A stretch of DNA of 6,647 nucleotides from JALZOC01 sp038320555 (lineage in GTDB: Bacteria > Acidobacteriota > Vicinamibacteria > Vicinamibacterales > 2-12-FULL-66-21). The notes under the pieces are model-generated. The model saw only the letters and a program-made list of their open reading frames with translations. It did not search any database and was not told the origin of the DNA. The position numbers and the translations under genes are program-made. Location: the NCBI GenBank assembly GCA_038320555.1, contig JBBQEJ010000238.1, positions 1 to 6,647 on the forward strand, written 5' to 3'. Shown one piece after another: positions 1 through 5,093 of the stretch (positions within the stretch are counted from its first letter, which is position 1; each line of letters starts with the position of its first letter).

Positions 1-436
1 CCACGCCGAGGTCGCCCAGCCGCGCCTCGGTGTCCAGCGAGACTCCCAGCTCCTCGAGGATCTTCCCTGCACTGGAGCGAAGAGCTCGCCAGTTCACAAG
101 GCCCGCGTTCGTCGGCCACTGACCCAGCATCACGTTTTCAGCGACAGTCAGCTCGGGGGCTCCGGCCAGTTCTTGCGTGATCATGCGGATGCCCCGTCGC
201 CGTGCCGCGATCGGGTCGAGCCCCTCGCGAACCTCGCCACCGATCTCGATCGAACCAGAATCGGCGTGGTAGTCCCCGCCGACAATCTTGACGAGCGTTG
301 ACTTCCCGGCGCCGTTTTCCCCGACCAGCGCAAGGACGATGCCTCCGGTGGCATCGAGGTCCACTCCGTGCAGAACCTCGACGCCACCAAAGGCCTTCCG
401 GATCGCGCGCGCCTGAAGGTGGAACCGATCAGGCAA
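1..436 (-). CDS. Sugar ABC transporter ATP-binding protein, RbsA/XylG type (N-terminal part, cut by window edge)
   Basis: This is the energy-coupling subunit of a sugar importer of the ribose/xylose (CUT2) class, cytoplasmic and membrane-associated. Only the first ~145 codons are in the window; the family is usually ~500 residues with two ATPase domains in tandem. Visible in the first domain are the Walker A loop GENGAGKST (residues ~39-47, Lys45) and the Q-loop MITQEL (Gln88) followed by ELTVAENVMLG, typical of RbsA-like proteins. The frame has no ATG or GTG start upstream of the Walker A strand. TTG at 436 gives an N-terminus (PDRFHLQARAIRKAFGGV) that fits the family, and lies 11 bases after the stop of the binding-protein gene, but no convincing Shine-Dalgarno is seen. 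The signature motif and second domain lie beyond base 1. It should serve the binding protein at 448..1494. The family is sure; the start is moderately sure. Confidence 0.9.
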   Translation of the reverse strand, partial: MPDRFHLQARAIRKAFGGVEVLHGVDLDATGGIVLALVGENGAGKSTLVKIVGGDYHADSGSIEIGGEVREGLDPIAARRRGIRMITQELAGAPELTVAENVMLGQWPTNAGLVNWRALRSSAGKILEELGVSLDTEARLGDLGV

Positions 437-447
437 CGATCGCCCGA

Positions 448-1494
448 CTAGCAGCTGAGCTTGGGATAGTACTTGCCGATATTCTTACTGTTGACCGCTA
501 CCAGCGGCACATATAGAAGCTTCGGGATCTTCTTGCCCTTCATGGCCTTGATCAGCTGGGGAACTCCGGTCCACCCGTACTTCTCAGGGAAGATAGCCGT
601 TGACGCAAGCCAGTTCGGGTTGGTCTTCACGCCACACCGACTCGCCTGGTCGCCGAGCCCCAACGAGATTCCGTAGATGTCGCCTACTCTCCCTGCCGAC
701 TTCGCGGCCGCAAATGCCCCGGCGACGCCGTCGTCCGAAATCCCCGTAACGATGATCTTGTGCTTTCCGGGCAACCTCGTAAGCGAATCGGTAATCACTG
801 TGCGGGCAGGCGCGATGCTTCCGTCGAAATCCAGCCGCTTGAGATTCTTGATTGGTCCTGGACAAGACACCTGGAACCCCTTCTGGTATCCATTCGCCCG
901 GTCGAGGCTGACTTTTCCGGAGACAAGGATCTCTAGCGAGAGCCATGCGTCGTACTTGCAGGCAAACTTCTTCTTGAAGATCTCGCCGGCCTTCAGTCCG
1001 GCGACGTAGCCGCCGTACTTGTTATCCACACCCATGTAGGCCGTCTGGCATGGAGGCTGGCCGATATCAATAGCGATTACCGGGACTTTGGGTCCCGCCG
1101 CACAGATGCGCGGCGAAGATTTCGTGTCGTGCTGGAATTGCAGAATTCCGTCCACGCCACGCGTCTTCCACAATCGCGCGCAGTCGAGGCTCTTCACGAC
1201 TTCCCCGTTGAGGTCACAGAAAACCAGGGTGGCTCCAGCTCTCTTGATCTGAGCCTTGAAGCTGTTCGAGATGACATGTACGACAGGGATCTTCTCGACA
1301 TCCGAGGCGTATCCGATCACGAACCCCTTGCCGCTGCCGGGAACCGCCTGCGTCTGCGGAACAATGTTCGGTTGCTTGGGCGGTGCCGTGAGAGCACCCT
1401 CTGCCACAGCAACGACACCCACGCACGCCGCAACTACTGACGCTAGCACGAAGCCACCGCACACGCCTCGCCCCAACCGTTTTGAGACCTTCAT
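448..1494 (-). CDS. Sugar ABC transporter substrate-binding protein (periplasmic-binding type 1 fold)
   Basis: This is an extracytoplasmic sugar-binding protein (348 aa) that would deliver ligand to a CUT2-type ABC importer. Residues 1-~37 form a signal peptide: basic start MKVSKRLGR, then a long hydrophobic run. Cleavage near AVA-EG (31/32) is plausible. VAAC (Cys24) resembles a lipobox, but the hydrophobic run continues past it, so lipidation is uncertain. The mature part has the type-1 pattern: IGYASDVEKIPVVH (lobe 1 start, ~60), GVDGILQF (~113), VPVIAIDIG with a candidate ligand Asp143, MGVDNKYGGYVAG (154-166), DRANGYQKGF (198-207) and ISDDGVAGAFAAAKSAG (252-268). ATG at 1494 was chosen because GAGG sits 7 bases upstream; an ATG at 1509, overlapping the cupin stop, would add five residues. 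The mature domain has eight cysteines (93, 105, 131, 149, 179, 211, 287 and the C-terminal 348), unusual for this family. It sits between the cupin gene and the ATPase gene, each about 11 bases away. The ligand is unknown. Confidence 0.92.
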   Translation of the reverse strand: MKVSKRLGRGVCGGFVLASVVAACVGVVAVAEGALTAPPKQPNIVPQTQAVPGSGKGFVIGYASDVEKIPVVHVISNSFKAQIKRAGATLVFCDLNGEVVKSLDCARLWKTRGVDGILQFQHDTKSSPRICAAGPKVPVIAIDIGQPPCQTAYMGVDNKYGGYVAGLKAGEIFKKKFACKYDAWLSLEILVSGKVSLDRANGYQKGFQVSCPGPIKNLKRLDFDGSIAPARTVITDSLTRLPGKHKIIVTGISDDGVAGAFAAAKSAGRVGDIYGISLGLGDQASRCGVKTNPNWLASTAIFPEKYGWTGVPQLIKAMKGKKIPKLLYVPLVAVNSKNIGKYYPKLSC

Positions 1495-1505
1495 GCTTCC
1501 CCCTC

Positions 1506-2534
1506 TCATGACTCGATACCCCCTGAGCCGTAGACACTGTTTCCGGGAGCCGCGGCGCACACGAATGCCGCTTCAACAACCTGTGCGCCTGGGTTCTGGA
1601 ACTGATGCTCAACGCCAGCCGGGACGAAGAGAGCGTCGCCCTTGGAGCCAATGATGCTGGCGTTGGTCTCCATAAGGTTCACGATGAGTTGTCCGGACTC
1701 GTCAAGGGGGTAGTAAACCCGCTCTGCGTTGACCTGGATGGCGTTTGTGATCCGGTTCGAGGGAATCCGGATTGTGCCCATTTGAAATGCGTCCGTGGCA
1801 TACGCGAGCGATGTGAGAAACTGGTGCGCGAAATCAGCACCGGTCACAAAGTGGAGCCATTGGGCCCTGTGGTAGAGCTGGGCGTTATCCACGTCAGAAT
1901 CACGAGCCACCGACTCGCCGGAGGCTGGTGGCCATCGCTTGAGATCGACGTGCCGCGATTGTGGCGCTTCGTTGGCGTTGAAGTCCGGCTGGGCAAAACC
2001 TGCGTGCTGGTGGTGTTCGTGAACAGGAGTCTTGTGCAGAACGATGGGCTCGCGAATATTCATGTAGTGGTCGTCGTATACGGGATTGGCGATAAACTCA
2101 TCAGTCATAATCTGATGGGGAATCATCCACAGCATTCGACAGGTCTCGAAACCAAAGTTGTATCCGACATGCATCTGCATCGCCGGGATAACGACAACGT
2201 CTCCCTTCGAGAGCTCCTGGAGTTGACCCGTGTCGGGGTTGCCGAGATGAATCGTCCCGTCCAGAATGAGATACGGCTCGGGGTTCGGATGATTGCCGGG
2301 CTTGAAATAGTCACCCGGCGCGAGCGAGAAGATTCCAGTGTTGATCGCGTCGGTGCTGGCGTAGAACCAGACCGGGGTGCGGTTCAGGCCTTCACTGCTG
2401 ATCCCCCATGCCTGGAACTTCGCCTCATGCTCATGAATCACCCTCGGGTAGACGGGCTGTCCGAGGAACGGCCAAGACCCTGCCCATGCCGCCAGCTCTT
2501 CGAACGTTTGCGGGCTCTCCTGCTGCGTAACCAT
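1506..2534 (-). CDS. Two-domain cupin protein (bicupin), function unknown
   Basis: This is a 342-aa cytoplasmic protein with two cupin barrels. In the N-terminal cupin, motif 1 fits G74-x5-G80-x-H82-x3-E86-x6-G93, so the first histidine of the usual HxH is Gly80 while His82 and Glu86 remain. Motif 2 is G111-x5-P117-x4-H122-x3-N126. His82, Glu86 and His122 could therefore hold a metal. The C-terminal cupin keeps motif 2 almost perfectly (G299, P305, G307, H310, N314) but its motif 1 has no HxH, so it is probably metal-free. A His-rich stretch, HKTPVHEHHQH, joins the domains. ATG at 2534 was chosen because AAGGGTGG lies just upstream and because longer in-frame starts would cross the promoter at 2635..2663. 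It is the first gene of the operon with the binding protein and ATPase, so a role in the metabolism of the imported sugar (isomerase, lactonase, dioxygenase or sensing) is inferred. I do not recognise a characterised family member. Confidence 0.88.
   Translation of the reverse strand: MVTQQESPQTFEELAAWAGSWPFLGQPVYPRVIHEHEAKFQAWGISSEGLNRTPVWFYASTDAINTGIFSLAPGDYFKPGNHPNPEPYLILDGTIHLGNPDTGQLQELSKGDVVVIPAMQMHVGYNFGFETCRMLWMIPHQIMTDEFIANPVYDDHYMNIREPIVLHKTPVHEHHQHAGFAQPDFNANEAPQSRHVDLKRWPPASGESVARDSDVDNAQLYHRAQWLHFVTGADFAHQFLTSLAYATDAFQMGTIRIPSNRITNAIQVNAERVYYPLDESGQLIVNLMETNASIIGSKGDALFVPAGVEHQFQNPGAQVVEAAFVCAAAPGNSVYGSGGIES
2498..2513. promoter_or_regulatory. Possible second LacI-type half-site inside the cupin gene
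   Basis: On the minus strand this reads CCGCAAACGTTCGAAG. Its left half matches the left half of the palindrome at 2603..2618 at 10 of 11 positions (CCGsAAACGTT), but the right half is poor. It falls in codons ~8-13 of the cupin gene. The two centres (2505.5 and 2610.5) are 105 bp apart, about ten helical turns, which would suit looping by a dimer of dimers. The coding constraint and imperfect symmetry make chance a real alternative. Confidence 0.3.
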
Positions 2535-2539
2535 CGCGA

Positions 2540-2547
2540 CCACCCTT
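2540..2547 (-). promoter_or_regulatory. Ribosome binding site of the cupin gene, within a small hairpin
   Basis: AAGGGTGG lies 5 bases before the ATG at 2534 and decides this start. The GGGT of the site can pair with ACCC across a GAA loop (2542..2552), so it could be partly masked in the mRNA. The stem is only four base pairs, so the effect may be nil. Confidence 0.5.
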
Positions 2548-2602
2548 CGGGTTGTTGTCTCTGACCTGCCCCGCGCGCGGGCGGCAATGGTACGAAAAGC
2601 GG

Positions 2603-2618
2603 CCGGAAACGTTTCTGG
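2603..2618. promoter_or_regulatory. Probable LacI-family operator
   Basis: CCGGAAACGTTTCTGG is a 16-bp near-palindrome: the inner ten bases GAAACGTTTC are perfectly symmetric around a central CG, and 14 of 16 positions are symmetric overall. A central CG flanked by A and T runs is the usual shape of sites bound by LacI/GalR-family repressors, which commonly control sugar operons. It lies about 10-25 bases downstream of the start point predicted from the promoter at 2635..2663, where a bound repressor would block transcription of the cupin, binding-protein and ATPase genes. The repressor gene is not in the window. Confidence 0.6.
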
Positions 2619-2634
2619 GATCGGTTTGGGCGCC

Positions 2635-2663
2635 ACGTTAGCGAACGCCAATGAGCTAGTCAA
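2635..2663 (-). promoter_or_regulatory. Sigma-70-type promoter for the cupin/binding-protein/ATPase operon
   Basis: On the minus strand a -35 box TTGACT (2663..2658) is followed after exactly 17 bases by a -10 box TAACGT (2640..2635). The -35 box matches the consensus at five of six positions; the -10 box fits the TAnnnT pattern common in actinobacteria but only three of six positions of TATAAT. Transcription would start near 2628, giving a leader of about 94 bases that contains the palindrome at 2603..2618. Confidence 0.6.
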
Positions 2664-2954
2664 GGCGGCCGAGACACACGATGGGAAACGCGGCAACGAC
2701 CAGATCCGGTCTCGTCCCGGACCGGTCGAGGTCGGTCGGACTGAGCAGCTGTGGCGAACATCGACGCGGAGCCGCCCGCCGCAACAGTCGCCGCCGGCGA
2801 AGTGGTGTGCGGGACCGCCGACATCCCGCTCTCGGGCCGGCGCTCCCGGCGCCGCGCTTCCCCGTCGGCCCGTCGGGGCGGCTCGAAGGCGGCTGCCCGC
2901 GCCGCGCCCGCGACCGCGCCGCGCGGCTCACCTCGCCTCGGTGCGCCGCCGATC
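2664..2954. other. GC-rich intergenic stretch with no recognisable gene
   Basis: I see no convincing gene here. Part of it is extremely GC-rich (51 of 60 bases are G or C in 2881..2940), and the open frames in it give Arg/Ala/Pro-rich translations without family resemblance, as expected from such DNA. One 6-bp inverted repeat, CCGGTC-8-GACCGG (2706..2725), lies about 80-100 bases upstream of the predicted start point and could be an activator site, but nothing else supports this. Confidence 0.5.
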
Positions 2955-3004
2955 CCCACGCTCGGTGAGCCAGCGCGTGGGTGCTCGCCGGACCGCCGGC
3001 GCAC
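2955..3004 (-). terminator. Two tandem GC-rich hairpins after the GMC gene, possible terminator
   Basis: Beginning 21 bases after the oxidoreductase stop, the first hairpin pairs GCCGG (2987..2991) with CCGGC (2996..3000) over a 4-base loop, with GTGC/GCAC (2981..2984 and 3001..3004) extending it after a 2-base bulge. The second pairs CCCACGC (2955..2961) with GCGTGGG (2975..2981) over a 13-base loop. The two share base 2981, so they may be alternatives. No U-run follows, so this is not a classical intrinsic terminator, though U-poor hairpins are proposed terminators in high-GC actinobacteria. Confidence 0.4.
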
Positions 3005-3024
3005 AGCTTCCGCCTGCGAGTCGC

Positions 3025-4500
3025 TCAGTCGAGCAGCAGGTCTCCGGCACGCCAGCCGATCATCATCGAAGCAGCGTTGGTGTTGACCGACACGATGTCC
3101 GGCATGATCGACGCGTCCGCGACGTAGAGGCCTGTCGTTCCATGCACGCGAAGCCCGGGATCCACCACGGAATCGTCCCCAATTCCCATGCGGCAAGTGC
3201 CGACCGGGTGGAACCATGTGCTGATGGTTTCCTCGATGTAGTCGCGGAGCTCCGCATCTGACGCGACCCCCGGGCCGGGGAAGAACTCTCCGTTGTTCCA
3301 GTCGTGGAACGCGTCGGCATTGCCGATCTCGCGCGTCATACGGATACTCTCGATCAGGGTGCTTAGATCCTCGGGCTCCGTGAGATAGCGGGGGTCGATA
3401 ATCGGATAGTCGGTCGGGTTGGCCGATCGGAGCCTGAGCGTGCCTCGACTCCGGGGCTGCGTGATGCCCGGGATGATCGTGTATCGAGGCAGCCCGTCCT
3501 CGGTCGGAGGAGCGAAGTTTGCTTCCTTGGCGAACGAAATCTCGACGTCGGGGGCGTCGCGTGCCGGCGAGACGCGTCCAAACGCGCAGCACTCCGTGAC
3601 CATCGAGTGATCGAGCGATATGGGGAGCTTCGAGTTGTAGACGACTCCGATCAGGAGGTGGTCGATGAGGTTTTCGCCGACCGGCAGGCCAACGACCGGC
3701 GTGATCCCGACCTCTCCGAGGTGCTTGGCAGGGCCGACGCCGGACGTCATCAGGATCCGTGGTGACTCGAATGCTCCGGCGCAGAGAACGACCTTGCTGG
3801 ACGAGATGCGATCGAGCGCGGCATCTCCGGCCGCACGGGCCTCGATCCCCGAGATGTTCCCGCCGTTGTCGATTATCAGCCTCTCGACCGTCGTGTCGGA
3901 GAGGATGGTGAGATTGGGGCGGTCGAGGACCGGGCCGAGGAACGCGCGGTACGCGCTGTTCCTACTCGAGTTGACGATCGTGGATCGGTTCCAGCCAACA
4001 CCGTCGAGGCTCCCCGAGTCGAAGAAGGGGTTCGCCGCATAACCGACCTGCGCCGCCGCGCTGAGAAAAACCTCGGAGAGGACGTTGTGGTCGGTGAGGA
4101 AGGCGGGGGCGAGCACAGCCTCCATCTCCTCGAAAGCCTGCCGCACGCTCGTCCAATGCCAGCCCGCGCAACCGCCTTCCGCCCATGAGTCGTAGTCGCC
4201 GCTCGCTCCGCGCAGGTACACCATCCCGTTGATGCTGCTCGTCCCGCCCAGCACGCGGCCGCGTGGCAGTCGGTGAACGCGGTTCCTCGTTCTGGGCTGA
4301 GGCACCGAGTCGTAGTTCCAGTCGACGTCGGAGCCCCAGAGCTTGAAATACTCCGACGGCGCGCCGATCTCCGGACGCTCGTCGGTGCCGCCGGCCTCGA
4401 TCAGAGCGACCGAGACGTCGGAGCTATCGGAAAGTCGGCGTGCGAGCGCGCATCCAGACGATCCGGCCCCGACGACAACGAAGTCAAACGCGCGAGCCAT
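3025..4500 (-). CDS. GMC-family FAD-dependent oxidoreductase (choline-dehydrogenase-like)
   Basis: This is a 491-aa flavoprotein of the glucose-methanol-choline family, which oxidises alcohol or sugar hydroxyl groups using FAD. Visible are the FAD-binding VVGAGSSG (GxGxxG at 11-16) with the ribose-binding acidic Glu35 in LIEAGG, GMC signature 1 at ~80-104 (GRVLGGTSSINGMVYLRG), signature 2 at 242-256 (GAFESPRILMTSGVG), and the C-terminal active-site pair His431 (FHPVGTCRMG) and an Asn in VNTNAASMMIG (473/475). There is no signal peptide or membrane segment, so it is cytoplasmic. Its length is typical of bacterial members, slightly short of E. coli BetA. ATG at 4500 is supported by GAGGGAG 8 bases upstream. 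It follows the mutarotase gene by 66 bases and is likely cotranscribed. The setting suggests a sugar or polyol substrate rather than choline, but specificity in this family cannot be read from motifs. Electron acceptor (oxygen or a carrier) is unknown. Confidence 0.93.
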   Translation of the reverse strand: MARAFDFVVVGAGSSGCALARRLSDSSDVSVALIEAGGTDERPEIGAPSEYFKLWGSDVDWNYDSVPQPRTRNRVHRLPRGRVLGGTSSINGMVYLRGASGDYDSWAEGGCAGWHWTSVRQAFEEMEAVLAPAFLTDHNVLSEVFLSAAAQVGYAANPFFDSGSLDGVGWNRSTIVNSSRNSAYRAFLGPVLDRPNLTILSDTTVERLIIDNGGNISGIEARAAGDAALDRISSSKVVLCAGAFESPRILMTSGVGPAKHLGEVGITPVVGLPVGENLIDHLLIGVVYNSKLPISLDHSMVTECCAFGRVSPARDAPDVEISFAKEANFAPPTEDGLPRYTIIPGITQPRSRGTLRLRSANPTDYPIIDPRYLTEPEDLSTLIESIRMTREIGNADAFHDWNNGEFFPGPGVASDAELRDYIEETISTWFHPVGTCRMGIGDDSVVDPGLRVHGTTGLYVADASIMPDIVSVNTNAASMMIGWRAGDLLLD

Positions 4501-4566
4501 GTGCCGTTCTCCCTCGCGCTAGACACACGTACCGGACGGTGACGACCGCCACAGGCGTAGCGGGCT

Positions 4567-4887
4567 TCACTTGGAGACGACGTCCAGGTGGAAGATCTCA
4601 GGCATGAAGCGCGCATCGATCTGTGCGCTGTCGTCGAACGCGATCAACGATTTGAACATTTCCGCCCACCTGGCGTGCACCTCGGATGCCCAGAGACGAT
4701 CCCAGGCGCCTTCGTCGAGGATCTCCGTGTAGTAGAAGATGACCGGGTCGGCCTCGAACGCCGTCATCCGGGCAATGCCGAGCCTTTCGATCTCTTCGAC
4801 CAACTCGGGCCAGATGTTGTCGTGCTTCTCCTTGTACTCGTCCAGGGCGCCCGGCTTGAGTTGCAGCGTGAAAGCACGTCGAATCAC
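4567..4887 (-). CDS. L-rhamnose mutarotase family protein (RhaM-like)
   Basis: This is a 106-aa ferredoxin-like-fold protein of the RhaM family, which interconverts the alpha and beta anomers of L-rhamnose or related sugars in the cytoplasm. The N-terminus (IRRAFTLQLKPGALDEYKEKH, then NIWPEL) aligns without gaps to my recollection of E. coli RhaM (104 aa), placing Tyr18 and the catalytic His22 at the same numbers. GTG at 4887 was chosen for this reason and because the strong Shine-Dalgarno AGGGAGG lies 6 bases upstream; an in-frame TTG at 4908 has no such support. Two positions I recall as ligand contacts differ: Tyr41 is Met here, and the second Trp of the E. coli Trp-Trp pair is Ala75 (the first is kept as Trp74). 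The sugar may therefore not be L-rhamnose. It precedes the GMC oxidoreductase by 66 bases, suggesting the two act on the same sugar. Confidence 0.88.
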   Translation of the reverse strand: MIRRAFTLQLKPGALDEYKEKHDNIWPELVEEIERLGIARMTAFEADPVIFYYTEILDEGAWDRLWASEVHARWAEMFKSLIAFDDSAQIDARFMPEIFHLDVVSK

Positions 4888-5093
4888 GTGGATCCTCCCT
4901 CTGGTCAATGGTCATGGCGAGCTTTGCCCCCGTCCAGCCCGTTGAGTTCTTACGCAGACTCGCGCCGAGCATCATCGCGCTGGTTCCAGGACCCGAGGCA
5001 GGAGGCCCGTGGCTCATCGTGGTCACGCTAACGGAATCGGGTTCTGATGTGACCCGCGTCTGCCGCGGAACTCTAGGGCGACGGCGGGGTCCG
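4888..5093. other. Intergenic region between permease and mutarotase genes
   Basis: This 206-base gap separates the transporter genes from the metabolic pair. Just after the permease stop there is a short inverted repeat CCGCG-TCTGC-CGCGG (5054..5068) without a U-run, and a weak promoter-like pair (GTGACG, 16 bases, TAGAGT) on the minus strand overlapping the permease end. Neither is convincing. The mutarotase Shine-Dalgarno is at 4894..4900. I see no small gene and no palindrome like that at 2603..2618, so I cannot tell whether the metabolic pair has its own promoter. Confidence 0.4.

Noticed and set aside
1423..1426. Lipoprotein lipobox (VAAC, Cys24) in the binding protein
   Set aside because: The hydrophobic run continues past the Cys and ordinary signal peptidase sites follow, so lipidation is possible but not supported enough to call.
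1605..2564. A long plus-strand open frame (319 codons) opposite the cupin gene
   Set aside because: It is antisense to a clear bicupin with intact motifs; its translation resembles no family I know and it has no convincing ribosome site.
2571..2580. Perfect 10-bp palindrome CCGCGCGCGG in the cupin leader
   Set aside because: Pure alternating G/C of this kind is expected by chance in such DNA, and it lacks the A/T flanks of known operator types.
2535..2696. A longer cupin N-terminus starting near 2696
   Set aside because: It would place the good promoter and palindrome inside the coding region; the extra 54 residues show no domain, and the ATG at 2534 has its own ribosome site.
2751..3086. 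A plus-strand open frame (111 codons) across the intergenic region
   Set aside because: It starts at GTG without a Shine-Dalgarno, is Arg/Ala/Pro-rich, and runs into the antisense of the GMC gene end.
4901..4906. TTGACC as a -35 box upstream of the mutarotase
   Set aside because: A -10 box at normal spacing would fall within the mutarotase start codon region, and none is there.
4888..4908. Mutarotase start at TTG 4908
   Set aside because: The GTG at 4887 has an AGGGAGG at ideal spacing and aligns exactly to the E. coli RhaM start.
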